Below are positions 9,146-19,081 of a stretch of DNA of 64,000 nt, piece after piece. Position 1 is the stretch's first letter. Every line of letters begins with the position of its first letter. The position numbers and the translations under genes were made by a program. The stretch covers positions 206,501 through 270,500 of the forward strand of contig JAMSLZ010000013.1 of NCBI GenBank assembly GCA_026027325.1, read 5' to 3'. Origin of the DNA: Actinomucor elegans (taxonomy: Eukaryota; Mucoromycota; Mucoromycetes; Mucorales; Mucoraceae). The notes under the pieces were generated by a model. The model saw only the letters and a list, made by a program, of their open reading frames with translations, was not told where the DNA came from and did no database searches.

Positions 9146-12100
9146 CTAATTTAATTCTAACAAACTAGGAGATTCAGTGGCAGTGGATGTACTAGCCATG
9201 AATTCCGAAATTATAAGTGAATGATCATGCTCGAATGCATTAATAGCATGAGCAGAGGACCAGGATTCATCATGAATCACGCATTTCCAATGCAAACGCC
9301 AAACTGTAGCTAAGCCGGCACCAAGGAGCACCAAAAGGTCGTTCGAAAGAGGTACTGACTTGAGATCACACAAGGTGACCAAGCCAGACCAAACAGAAGC
9401 AAGATCGCAGAGAGGTTCTTGGAGACAGAGCAACTGGATCATATCCATCCAAAAGATAGCCTTCATGGGACAGTATACGAGCATATGGCCAAGTGTTTCC
9501 ACTTCACCACAGAGGCCACAGAGAGGAGACAGGTACACATTTGGATCCCACCGATGCAAGCGAGCACGATAGCCAATGCGGTCATGCAAGAGACGCCACC
9601 AAGGAGTGAATGCTTTTGCAGGCATAGGCAAAGACCAAAAGAGACGCCAAAAGAAGGGCCGAAGCAGAGCATGAGCACCCATAGTAGCAGGAGGTTGAGG
9701 ACGGTGCATCACAAGTGATGCATACTCCGGATGCCAAGAGCGACGCAGAACACCAAGAGGAACCTTTCGAATCGAGACTACCGTTTTACTGGTAACCTGG
9801 ATAGTCCAGTGGGCAGTAGAAGGCAGCCAAGAAGAAGCAGCAGGAGAACAGGGCAGAGCAGACAGTTCCGAAGAAGAGAAGCCAATCTTGGAACGGATTA
9901 CCTCAGGCAAAGTCAGAGTCGGAGGACCATTAAATGGTTGGAAACCAGACCAGACTAGACGAACTTGCCTTTTCATGTTGTTCTTGAGACCAGCAGAGAC
10001 CACACCGAGATGAGGAATCCAGAAACACAAGTCCGAGAGCAAATACCTTGGAGCCAGGGCAGCAGGATCCAGAGGAGGAGGCTTACCCAGAGGATTCTCG
10101 CAAGGCGATACCACAGAACAAAGAGGAAGATCCAAAAACCAGCGAGGAGACCAACTTTCCGACACGACCAGAGGAGGCAACCGAGAAAGCAACTCCACCA
10201 AGTGAGAAACCACAGGCACACCCTTGAAAAGCGACTTGTACATGGCTGGATACATGAACCAGGGTAGGACCGAAGAGTGACCAGTATACACCTGAATACA
10301 ATGCACCAACCAAGGAGAAACAAAGTCCACAGCAGAACGAGAAGGAAACAGCAATCGTTGGATGTACACCATATGGAGAGCCAGGCTTTGATCTTTGACA
10401 TCAACAAGAGAGGCACCACCGAACTTCTTTGGTAGACACAAGGAAGACCAAGACACAGACGGGTTGAAGGGGACCATGAATTCACGAATGACCCTTTTGA
10501 GCTGGTTCAGCCAGGAAGTAGGAGCAGGAATCACCCGAAGAATATGGTACACCTTAGAGAGCAGCAGAGAGTTAGCCACAAGGCTTTTACCACGGATTGA
10601 CAGCTGTCGTTCCTTAAGCAGGTTGCTATGCCTTGTAACCTTGACCAAGATAGCATCCAGGTAGTCCAACAGTTGAGCTTGTGTACTGTAGAGAGGATAG
10701 CCCAAGTACCGCACCGCACCAGAAGAAGTAGCATCATGCCATTCGATACCAGAGGAATCTGCTAGAGACACCCATGAAGCATGAGAGACACCAGAGAGAG
10801 ACACCAAGACCGTCTTGCTAAGATTGACTTTTGCATTGGAAGCGCGACCATAAAGATCCAAGAGAGAGAGTAGTAGAGACCATTCATCCGGAGAGGATAG
10901 AAACACTTCAAGATCATCAGCATAACTTAGGAGCTTCACCGCTGGAGGAGGGGTTGAGCCACTGACAAAGTCAAGAGGCCAATTGCCCGTACCATCCTTT
11001 GGATCCACATGCACCGAGAGAGGAGAAGGCTTGAACCGAGGAGACACCATCACCGAACCAAGAGAGACACCAGCCAAAGAAGACACCAGAAGAGAACGCA
11101 GCAGTGGCTCGAAAGCCAAGTTGAAGAGCAAAGGCGAGAGAGGATCACCTTGCCGTAAGCCTCGCTGTTGAGGTATTGGAGCCCCTAACCAACCATTGAT
11201 GGACACCGAGATTTGGGTACCAAAAAAGAGAGAAGAGAGGGAACTCACCAACGAAGCAGGAAAGCCAAAACGAAGTAGGACCAGCCGAAGGTATTCAGGA
11301 TGAACCCTATCATAGGCCTTTTCTTGATCCAAGAGCACAGCCACCTGCGGTAACTCTGGAGAGACCGAGCGCAAATGAGACATCAGGAGCTGGTTGAGCC
11401 AGCCATTATCAGAGATCAACCGACGGGGCATAAAGCCAGTTTGGTACGGATTGATCAGACCAGGAAGCACCTCATTGAACCGATTGGCCAACAGTTTTGT
11501 GAACAGCTTGGCATCCGAATTGATCAAAGAAAGGGGTCGCCAGTTAGAGAGCAGCTGAGGATCACCCTTCTTGTACAGCAGAACCATTCGAGTTTGTTGC
11601 CAAGATTGCGGAAACACACCTGAGAAAGCATCACCAAGAACCGATACTAAGAGATCAAGGAAAGGACGGGAGTTTGTAGCCAAATATTGATACACCTCAA
11701 ATGGAAGACCATCCAGACCAGGACTACGAGACTTGGGAGCATGAGCAAGCACAGAAAGCACCAGAAGAGCATTAGGCAAAGCCGTCAGCTTTTCCGCATC
11801 CGAAGATGAAAGCACCACCTCAGGAGGTATAGCCGCCAAAAGAGAATCTATAGCTTCCGCATCGATATCATCAGGAGTGTACAGCTTTTGGTAGAAACCT
11901 CGAGCTTCCTTCAGAATATCAGCCGCTTCCACCAAGACCTCACCAGTAGTAGAGCACTTTAAGGATTGGATAGTCATAGAAGACTGCCGCTCCTTGATGA
12001 CCCGGTAGAAATACTTGTTGTTGCGTTCCCCAAGTTCATGCCAACGAGTGGCCGAGCGAAGCATATGTTGGCGAGTTTCTTTTTGAATCTGACCATCGAT

Positions 12101-13204
12101 CAATTTCTCTAGTTCATGCACCACCTGAAGAGGAAGTGAATCACAACTAGGTTGAATCGACGGTGTAGCATCACTAGTCCTAACACCTGACTCAACAGAG
12201 GAAACAGCCTTCATACGTTCCTTTTGCAACGCAGCAACTTTGTTCTTGAACCGAGTCTTCATGCTTCGAGAGTACGTCTGTGCACAGCACTTCAGTAACA
12301 TCTTGAAGGATTCCCAACGTTCCTGCACCGAAAGCGAAGGGTCTCCACCACTACCATGACTAGAATTGTCAGAATCACCATCACCACCATCAAAGAACAG
12401 AGCCACAGTCTTGTCCAGCAAAGCCAAGAACTCCGTGTCATCGAGGAGTGTGGGATTAAACCGCCAACAACCTGGACCAATAGAGGCACGAGCAGGAAGA
12501 AGATCAACCGTCAAAAGACAGTGATCTGTCCACTTTGGGGGTACATATTGGACCAGAGCATTCACCAGGCGCGTAGCCAAAGACCGATGACCAAAGATGT
12601 AGTCAATGGTTGTGCCAGCTTGAGGGAAGGTAGCAGCCCCATCCGGGAAGCAGTTGTCAAAATGAGTACATAGCCATTCATACCAAGGGAGCACGGCAGA
12701 ATGACTAGTCTCGGCGGTAGTATGCAGGTGGATGTTGAAATCACCTACCAACATCCAAGGCGTGTTGGACACCTCAGACCACAAAGCAAGAGAGAGAAAA
12801 GATTGTAGAAACTGTGGACGGTCCGAAGACTGTGCCGGTGCATAGATATTGGCCACACGACACAAGACATTATGCTGGGCATCCTTGACAGTAGCCACAA
12901 CACAACGCTCATCCAGGAGAACTTGAGCAGCATCCAAAGAAAGACCAGGCTTGAGACAGACAATGGCACAATGTTTGGATACCACAAAGGGACAGCGAGG
13001 AAAGAAGAAAGAGAAAGAGCGGATTTGTTGATCAGAAAGAACGGATTGAGAGTGAAAGTGAGATACCTCTTGTAAGCAAAGGATATCCACACCAAGAGAA
13101 CGAGCGCGTAGGTAAGAAGCGAACTCCTTTTGTATGTTTTTATTGGACTCCATAAAAATGCTACGCACATTTAAAGAGCCAATTCGAATGTGTGAACCTA
13201 ACAT
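9146..13204 (-). CDS. LINE copy C ORF2: AP endonuclease-reverse transcriptase
   Basis: A complete 1,352-aa ORF2 protein. The AP-endonuclease domain keeps LGSLNVRS, the Glu of ILCLQE, the Asp/Asn of LVGDFNIH, TTIDYIFG and WTDHCLLT. The RT domain follows with YKKGDPQLLSNWRPLSL, LLDQEKAYDRVH, RGLRQGDPLSPLLFN and the catalytic LLSYADDLEVF. A C-terminal CCHC knuckle begins CGLCGEVETLGH. The protein would nick target DNA and copy the LINE RNA there (target-primed reverse transcription) as a ribonucleoprotein with ORF1. The ATG overlaps the ORF1 stop by one base. From the start to about 12745 the DNA is close to copy D, and beyond that it diverges sharply, which suggests recombination or gene conversion. 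Confidence 0.93.
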   Translation of the reverse strand: MLGSHIRIGSLNVRSIFMESNKNIQKEFASYLRARSLGVDILCLQEVSHFHSQSVLSDQQIRSFSFFFPRCPFVVSKHCAIVCLKPGLSLDAAQVLLDERCVVATVKDAQHNVLCRVANIYAPAQSSDRPQFLQSFLSLALWSEVSNTPWMLVGDFNIHLHTTAETSHSAVLPWYEWLCTHFDNCFPDGAATFPQAGTTIDYIFGHRSLATRLVNALVQYVPPKWTDHCLLTVDLLPARASIGPGCWRFNPTLLDDTEFLALLDKTVALFFDGGDGDSDNSSHGSGGDPSLSVQERWESFKMLLKCCAQTYSRSMKTRFKNKVAALQKERMKAVSSVESGVRTSDATPSIQPSCDSLPLQVVHELEKLIDGQIQKETRQHMLRSATRWHELGERNNKYFYRVIKERQSSMTIQSLKCSTTGEVLVEAADILKEARGFYQKLYTPDDIDAEAIDSLLAAIPPEVVLSSSDAEKLTALPNALLVLSVLAHAPKSRSPGLDGLPFEVYQYLATNSRPFLDLLVSVLGDAFSGVFPQSWQQTRMVLLYKKGDPQLLSNWRPLSLINSDAKLFTKLLANRFNEVLPGLINPYQTGFMPRRLISDNGWLNQLLMSHLRSVSPELPQVAVLLDQEKAYDRVHPEYLRLVLLRFGFPASLVSSLSSLFFGTQISVSINGWLGAPIPQQRGLRQGDPLSPLLFNLAFEPLLRSLLVSSLAGVSLGSVMVSPRFKPSPLSVHVDPKDGTGNWPLDFVSGSTPPPAVKLLSYADDLEVFLSSPDEWSLLLSLLDLYGRASNAKVNLSKTVLVSLSGVSHASWVSLADSSGIEWHDATSSGAVRYLGYPLYSTQAQLLDYLDAILVKVTRHSNLLKERQLSIRGKSLVANSLLLSKVYHILRVIPAPTSWLNQLKRVIREFMVPFNPSVSWSSLCLPKKFGGASLVDVKDQSLALHMVYIQRLLFPSRSAVDFVSPWLVHCIQVYTGHSSVLPWFMYPAMYKSLFKGVPVVSHLVELLSRLPPLVVSESWSPRWFLDLPLCSVVSPCENPLGKPPPLDPAALAPRYLLSDLCFWIPHLGVVSAGLKNNMKRQVRLVWSGFQPFNGPPTLTLPEVIRSKIGFSSSELSALPCSPAASSWLPSTAHWTIQVTSKTVVSIRKVPLGVLRRSWHPEYASLVMHRPQPPATMGAHALLRPFFWRLFWSLPMPAKAFTPWWRLLHDRIGYRARLHRWDPNVYLSPLCGLCGEVETLGHMLVYCPMKAIFWMDMIQLLCLQEPLCDLASVWSGLVTLCDLKSVPLSNDLLVLLGAGLATVWRLHWKCVIHDESWSSAHAINAFEHDHSLIISEFMASTSTATESPSLLELN

Positions 13205-14628
13205 TACGCCCTATGGGCAGAACCAGATGACTTGGAAGGCTTGGGGGCCTTGATCGAAGAGCTACCAGAAGTCTTGGTTACGTTCGCAATGTTCTTTTTC
13301 AAAAAATCAATCTTGTTCTGAGTAGAAGAGTTGACCTTGGACAAATTCAGCATCTCCTTAGGACTATCCACCTTCATTCCAACACCAGAAGCAAAAGGAG
13401 CATGCTTCGAAGCCAATGAACCGTACGGACTGTTGGGATTGTACTTTGAATTCACGCCGGAAGACAAAGGAGCACCCTCACCGGTTTCGGTCATCACCAC
13501 ATCTTGATCACCAGCATCATCACCAGCACCAACACCAGAGTCACCACCAGCACCAACACCAGCATCAACACCAGAGTCACCACCAGCACCAACAAAGGAC
13601 ACACCAGAAGATTCCGGAACCTCGTCCTGATCAGCCAAATCAACTGTAGCTTCCTCAACCACTACGTTATCTTCCATTGACTTGGAATCAGAACCAGTTC
13701 TCATATCACCAGACAGAGCAACATATTCATCAAGTTCGACCTCAAACGGCTTCACCTTGGACTTCTTCACTTTACAAAAACGCGCAGTATGGCCATGCTC
13801 TTGGCAAGAGAAACACCTGCGCTTGGCCAATTCAGGGCAGTCCTTGCGGACATGACCTGAACGGCGACAAAAGTGACACACAGGAGGAGCATTCTTGTAC
13901 TGAGCGGGAGCAAAGTTGTCCCAGGCACTCATGTAGAGCATTCTTGACAAAGGTTGAGGAGGAACCACCTCACCATCCTCATTCTTCATACCCACAGAAG
14001 TATCAAGCAACACCGACATCTTGCCCTCGAAATACCCTTTGCTAGTAAACTTTTTCAATTGGTACACCTTACCATAAAAAGCCAAAGAGTCAAGCAAGTC
14101 CACCAGGAAGGTATCCTCATTGGGAATAGCATTGAGCAGTGTAAACTGCACATGGGTCAAACTATTTCCCACGGAAGCACCAGAACCAGAAGAAGTTGAA
14201 ACGGCCTTGTAGACAATACCATTTACCATAATACCAGAACCAACAGCCTTGAGAGCATCAGCCTTCAGCCTGAAAGTTGCTTCCACCAGAAGGTCACCAC
14301 CAGCAGTTTTGCCCCAAGCACTAATAGGCCTAAACTGCACCTTACTATCGATTTGGTCTTGAATCGCCTTGTAAGCAGCAAAACGATCAGGAAACAACTT
14401 TCCAGGGAAAGAGAACAAAACAGAACCAGAAGAGAGAGCTTGCTCCACCAAAGCAGCAGCCTTGCGAACCAAGATTTCAGATTTAAGGTCATCATCTTCG
14501 AAAATGACCTCACCAACAAGAGGAATTGCAGAATTGTCGACATTACGTCGACCAGGAGTAACAAGTACCTTCTTAGAGGCACCACGAGCAACAATAGTTG
14601 TCCAGGACACGGCAGAATTTTCGGTCAT
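13204..14628 (-). CDS. LINE copy C ORF1: CCHC RNA-binding protein
   Basis: A 474-aa gag-like protein starting MTENSAVSWTTIV. The first 240 residues form a conserved region of unknown fold, possibly RRM-like but not shown. Two CCHC zinc knuckles follow (CHFCRRSGHVRKDC, CFSCQEHGHTARFC; spacing C-x2-C-x4-H-x4-C), then an acidic low-complexity part with repeated GAGGDSG-type units, and a Lys/Ser-rich tail ending SSGSAHRA. In L1-like elements ORF1 packages the element RNA. The ATG at 14628 was chosen because all copies share MTENS. The stop TAA shares its last A with the ORF2 ATG. Confidence 0.9.
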   Translation of the reverse strand: MTENSAVSWTTIVARGASKKVLVTPGRRNVDNSAIPLVGEVIFEDDDLKSEILVRKAAALVEQALSSGSVLFSFPGKLFPDRFAAYKAIQDQIDSKVQFRPISAWGKTAGGDLLVEATFRLKADALKAVGSGIMVNGIVYKAVSTSSGSGASVGNSLTHVQFTLLNAIPNEDTFLVDLLDSLAFYGKVYQLKKFTSKGYFEGKMSVLLDTSVGMKNEDGEVVPPQPLSRMLYMSAWDNFAPAQYKNAPPVCHFCRRSGHVRKDCPELAKRRCFSCQEHGHTARFCKVKKSKVKPFEVELDEYVALSGDMRTGSDSKSMEDNVVVEEATVDLADQDEVPESSGVSFVGAGGDSGVDAGVGAGGDSGVGAGDDAGDQDVVMTETGEGAPLSSGVNSKYNPNSPYGSLASKHAPFASGVGMKVDSPKEMLNLSKVNSSTQNKIDFLKKNIANVTKTSGSSSIKAPKPSKSSGSAHRA

Positions 14629-14890
14629 GTACCAGAATTCTCAAAATTGAGGAGATTGAGCAAAAAAGTTTTTGAAATGTCGAAATTGGCGAATTGAGAT
14701 GTCAAGATCGAGCGAAATGTGCAAAAAGTTGGAGATGTGCAAAAATAATTATACCACCAGAAGCGCAGCGACGAGTAGAATACGAATACGAAACAAGCGG
14801 AGATGGATGGATTAAATTGAGCGAGATATGGACAAAAAACCAGACGGATGCAAAATTTTTTGTAAAAAGTGATCTTTAAGCGAAAGAGCC

Positions 14891-14948
14891 CTTGACAAAA
14901 AACCAGACCCCCAAAAAACCAGACGGATGCAAAATTTTTTGTAAAAAG
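14891..14948 (-). repeat. Leader fragments between LINE C and LINE D
   Basis: Between the 5' end of C and the poly(A) of D lie only pieces of LINE leader. CAAAAAACCAGAC occurs at 14896-14908 and again at 14912-14924, separated by three C. The second copy is followed by GGATGCAAAATTTTTT and GTAAAAAG, as in the normal leader. The doubled motif looks like a scar of a further insertion at the same site. Confidence 0.75.
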
Positions 14949-15028
14949 TTTTTTTTTTTTTTTTTTTTTTTGTATTAAATGTAATTTATTAATCTTAAAG
15001 TGGTTTTACAAAGCTAAATTACAAATTA

Positions 15029-18000
15029 CTAATCTAATGTTGTGCTAGTAGACTCATCAGGAGTTCTACTATCTAAGAAAGTGGTGATAACAAGGCTGTT
15101 ATCTGTCTTGAAGGAATTGAGGACCCAAGCTGAGGACCAAGTATCATCATGAATAACACATCGCCAATGTGCAGCCCATAGGGTATAGAAGAGCGAACCC
15201 AAAATGGAAAGCACATCCGCGTCAAGCGGTTTACAATCGAGGCCACTTAGAGAGACAAGAGCAGCCCAGATGTTCGCATCAGACGGAAAGTCTTCACCCA
15301 AAGAGAGAAAGGCAAGAGCTTGGCGCCAGTAGTCGGACTTTTGCGGGCAACCGACAGCAAAATGGTACAAGTCTTCATTAGCACCGCAGAGAACACAGAA
15401 AGGAGAAGGAAACTGCTGAGGAGACCAGCGATTCACCCGAGAGCGATAGCCAATCTTGTCGTGAAGCAGGCGCCACCAGGGAGTGAAGGCCTTGGCCACC
15501 ATGGGAAGAGACCAAAACAAACGCCAAAAGAAAGGACGCAAAAGCAAGTGAGACGCCACAGCCAAAGGAGGACCAGGACGAGCGGAAACAACAGAGTGAT
15601 CAGCGTGCCAGAAGCGACGCAAGACACCAAGAGGGAGTTTGACCACAGATACCACCGAAGAGGGACCAGAAGGAACAGTCCAATGACGGGTCGATGGCAT
15701 CCAGGAAGAAGCACCAGTGCGAGACACAGGAAGAGCACGCTGTTCATCGTAAGTGAAAGCCACTTTTGACCTGATCACCGGAGGGAGAGCCAGAGAAACA
15801 GGACCAAAAGGAGGACTTAAACCATAATAGACCGACTTGACATGGCTGGAACTCGGCAGAGCCTTATTGGAGAATAGGGTACCAGAGTGAATATTCCAGT
15901 GGAATATGTCAGACATGAGATACTTGGGAGCAACAGACGAAGGAACAAAACCAGGAGACAGATCATGAGCAACACCAGGAACAGAAGACACCACACAGCA
16001 CAAAGGAAGATCCAGGAACCACCGAGAAGACCAAGAAGAATGCACCACCAGAGGAGGCAGCCGAACCAGAAGCTTGGTTAGATGATCCAGGGTTGGAATA
16101 CTATTCAACCGAGGCTTGAATCGAGATGGATACATCAACCAAGGGAGAACCGAAGAATGACCAGAATAGGCTTGAAAGCAGAACACCAACCAGGGAGACA
16201 CAAAATCCGAAGACACCAGAGGACGAAGCAGACGTTGAACATACACAAGATGCAAAGCAAAGCTCTGATCTTGGATGTCCACCAGACCAACACCACCATA
16301 CTTGCGAGGAAGACACAAAGAAGACCAAGACGGCGCGGGCCAAAACGATGCCACATACTTGCGCACTACTGCCTTGATATCCAGAAGCCACTTGCCAGGC
16401 ACAGGAACCACACGGAGAAGATGATACACCTTGGAGAGCAACAGAGAATTCGCCACCAGACCAGTACCACGAATAGACAGGTGCCGTTCACGAAGCATGT
16501 TTGCATGCCTCTCCAACTTGACTTTGACACCATCCAGGAAATGCAGCAACTGAGCATCGGTATGATACAGTGGATAACCAAGGTAACGCACCGAGCCAAC
16601 AGACGACGAATCATGCCACTCTACACCAGCAGCAGAAGCTATATCAACCCAAGGCTGATGAGCCACACCAGAAAGAGACACCAGAACAGTCTTGCTGAGA
16701 TTCACCTTGGCGTTGGAGGCACGACCATAGACCTCAAGAAGAGACAGAAGCACCAACCATTCACCAGGCGAAGACAAGAACACCTCGAGATCATCGGCAT
16801 AACTAAGCAGCTTGATAGGAGCCGGAGGAGAAGAACCACTGACGAAATCAAGCGGGTAGTTACCCGTATCATCACCCAAATCAAGATGGACCTTTTGAGG
16901 GTTAGGGAGCCAAGTCCGAGGAACCACCACAGGAGCCAGAGAAACACCAGACAGAGAAGAACAAGCCAAGACAGACCGCAACAGGGGTTCAAAGGCCAAG
17001 TTGAACAACAGAGGTGATAGTGGATCACCCTGCCTAAGGCCACGCAACTGAGGAACAGCTGCTCCTAACCACCCGTTAATGGACACGGAGATCTTGGTAC
17101 CAAAGAACAAAGAAGAGAGACAACCAACCAGACCAGAAGGAAAACCAAAACGAAGCAACACACGCCGAAGATACTCAGGATGGACTCGATCATAAGCCTT
17201 CTCTTGATCAAGTAACACCGCAACTTGAGGAAGGTTTGGAGCCACCGACCGAAGATTAGCCATCAACGTTTGATTCAACCACCCATTATCCGAGATCAAT
17301 CGATGAGGAAGGAACCCAGTTTGATAGGGGTTGATCAGCTTGGGAAGAACACGGTTGAACCTATTGGCCAGCAACTTGGTAAACAACTTGGCATCCGAGT
17401 TGATCAGAGAGAGAGGACGCCAGTTAGCCAAGAGCAGAGGATCACCTTTCTTGAACAAAAGCACCATCCGAGTTTGTTGCCACGAAGGAGGAAACACACC
17501 AGAGAAAGCACCACCAAGGACTGCCACCAGCAAGTCCAGAAAAGGTCGCGAACGACCAGCCAAGTAATGATATACCTCGAAAGGAATACCATCCATGCCA
17601 GGAGACCGAGACCTAGGGGCGTGAGCCAGTAGATCCAGCACCGTAACGGCATTAGGCAGAGCCATCAGATACTTGGCATCATCCGAAGACAACACCACTT
17701 CTTCAGGAATACCATTCAAAAGAGAGTCCACGGCTTCGGCATCGATGTCGTCCGGGGTGTATAGCTTTTGGTAAAAACCGCGAGCCTCCCGAAGTATATC
17801 AGCCGCTTCCACCAAGACCTCACCAGTAGTAGAGCACTTCAAGGACTGGATTGTCTGTTGAGACTGGCGATCCTTGATGACACGATAGAAATACTTGTTG
17901 TTACGTTCACCCAGTTCATGCCAACGAGTGGCAGAGCGAAGCATATTCTGGCGTGTTTCTTTCTGAATCTGACCATCAATCAATTTCTCTAGCTCATGCA

Positions 18001-19081
18001 CCACCTGAAGAGGAAGTGAATCATCACTAGGTTGAATTGACGGTGTAGCATCACTAGCCATAACACCTGAGACAGAAGAGGAAACAGCCTTCATACGTTC
18101 CTGTTGTAAAGCAGCAACCTTGTTCTTGAATCGAGCCTTAGCACCCCAAGCGTACTTTTGCGCACAGCACTTGAGCAACAACTTGAAAGATTCCCATTGA
18201 GATTGGACCCTCAACGGTTCACCCTTACCACCAGGGCTAGCATTGTCACCATCACCACCAGAAGATTCGAAAAAGAGAGACACCGTCTTGTCCAGCAATA
18301 GGAGAAACTCTGAATCCTCCAGCAGAGTGGGATTAAAGCGCCAACAGCCAGGGCCAATACGAGCACAAGCAGGCTGTAGATCGATTGTCAAAAGACAGTG
18401 ATCGGTCCACACACCAGGAACATAATGGACTTGACCATTCACCAACCGAGTCACCAGCGAAGTATGACCAAAGATATAATCAATAGTAGTACCAGCCCTA
18501 GGAAAAGTAATAGGACCGTCCGGGAAACAGTTGTTAAAGTGGAGACGAAGCCAATCATACAGCGGAGCCACAGAGGAAAGACTTGTCTCGGCAGAAGAGT
18601 GTAGATGAATGTTGAAGTCACCTACCAACATCCAAGGCGTGTTGGACACCTCAGACCACAAAGCAAGAGAGAGAAAAGATTGAATAAACAGTGGACGGTC
18701 CGAAGACTGTGCCGGTGCATAGATATTGGCCACACGACACAAGACATTATGCTGGGCATCCTTGACAGTAGCCACAACACAACGCTCATCCAGGAGAACT
18801 TGAGCAGCATCCAAAGAAAGACCAGGCTTGAGACAGACAATGGCACAATGTTTGGATACCACAAAGGGACAGCGAGGAAAGAAGAAAGAGAAAGAGCGGA
18901 TTTGATGATCAGTGAGAGAAGATTGAGAATAGAAGTGAGATACCTCTTGCAAGCAAAGGATATCCACACCGAGAGAACGAGCGCGTAGGTAAGAAGCGAA
19001 CTCCTTTTGTGTTGTTTTTTGGGACTCCATAAAAATGCTACGCACATTTAAGGAACCCAATCGAATGTTTTGACCTAGCAT
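15029..19081 (-). CDS. LINE copy D ORF2: AP endonuclease-reverse transcriptase
   Basis: A complete 1,350-aa ORF2. Endonuclease residues: N12, E46, D155/N157, D201 and D227-H228. RT catalytic Asp: D625 (LLDQEKAYD) and D763-D764 (SYADD); QGDP at 684-687. C-terminal knuckle: C1229, C1232, H1240, C1245. No RNase H domain is recognised in the tail, as in L1-type elements. Translation probably follows ORF1 by reinitiation at TAATG (19081-19079). The predicted protein matches that of copy E throughout, as far as compared by eye. It is a candidate for a source element that could still move. Confidence 0.93.
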   Translation of the reverse strand: MLGQNIRLGSLNVRSIFMESQKTTQKEFASYLRARSLGVDILCLQEVSHFYSQSSLTDHQIRSFSFFFPRCPFVVSKHCAIVCLKPGLSLDAAQVLLDERCVVATVKDAQHNVLCRVANIYAPAQSSDRPLFIQSFLSLALWSEVSNTPWMLVGDFNIHLHSSAETSLSSVAPLYDWLRLHFNNCFPDGPITFPRAGTTIDYIFGHTSLVTRLVNGQVHYVPGVWTDHCLLTIDLQPACARIGPGCWRFNPTLLEDSEFLLLLDKTVSLFFESSGGDGDNASPGGKGEPLRVQSQWESFKLLLKCCAQKYAWGAKARFKNKVAALQQERMKAVSSSVSGVMASDATPSIQPSDDSLPLQVVHELEKLIDGQIQKETRQNMLRSATRWHELGERNNKYFYRVIKDRQSQQTIQSLKCSTTGEVLVEAADILREARGFYQKLYTPDDIDAEAVDSLLNGIPEEVVLSSDDAKYLMALPNAVTVLDLLAHAPRSRSPGMDGIPFEVYHYLAGRSRPFLDLLVAVLGGAFSGVFPPSWQQTRMVLLFKKGDPLLLANWRPLSLINSDAKLFTKLLANRFNRVLPKLINPYQTGFLPHRLISDNGWLNQTLMANLRSVAPNLPQVAVLLDQEKAYDRVHPEYLRRVLLRFGFPSGLVGCLSSLFFGTKISVSINGWLGAAVPQLRGLRQGDPLSPLLFNLAFEPLLRSVLACSSLSGVSLAPVVVPRTWLPNPQKVHLDLGDDTGNYPLDFVSGSSPPAPIKLLSYADDLEVFLSSPGEWLVLLSLLEVYGRASNAKVNLSKTVLVSLSGVAHQPWVDIASAAGVEWHDSSSVGSVRYLGYPLYHTDAQLLHFLDGVKVKLERHANMLRERHLSIRGTGLVANSLLLSKVYHLLRVVPVPGKWLLDIKAVVRKYVASFWPAPSWSSLCLPRKYGGVGLVDIQDQSFALHLVYVQRLLRPLVSSDFVSPWLVFCFQAYSGHSSVLPWLMYPSRFKPRLNSIPTLDHLTKLLVRLPPLVVHSSWSSRWFLDLPLCCVVSSVPGVAHDLSPGFVPSSVAPKYLMSDIFHWNIHSGTLFSNKALPSSSHVKSVYYGLSPPFGPVSLALPPVIRSKVAFTYDEQRALPVSRTGASSWMPSTRHWTVPSGPSSVVSVVKLPLGVLRRFWHADHSVVSARPGPPLAVASHLLLRPFFWRLFWSLPMVAKAFTPWWRLLHDKIGYRSRVNRWSPQQFPSPFCVLCGANEDLYHFAVGCPQKSDYWRQALAFLSLGEDFPSDANIWAALVSLSGLDCKPLDADVLSILGSLFYTLWAAHWRCVIHDDTWSSAWVLNSFKTDNSLVITTFLDSRTPDESTSTTLD

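Larger units (their letters stand above)
9100..14890 (-). mobile_element. LINE copy C, intact, divergent subfamily
   Basis: A full-length minus-strand element: leader 14890-14629, ORF1 14628-13204, ORF2 13204-9146, a short 3' UTR different from the other copies, and a 12-nt poly(A) (T-run 9100-9111). The 13-bp flanks at 9087-9099 and 14896-14908 are identical. Both ORFs are open. It belongs to a separate subfamily, with ORF2 about three-quarters identical to D by eye, but one block near the ORF2 start is nearly identical to D. Confidence 0.92.

Noticed and set aside
16082..17017. A 311-codon open frame on the strand opposite LINE D ORF2, with matching frames in the other copies
   Set aside because: It is the antisense shadow of a strongly codon-biased ORF2. 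It is rich in Arg, His and Gln, has no domain, and its variation follows ORF2 codons.
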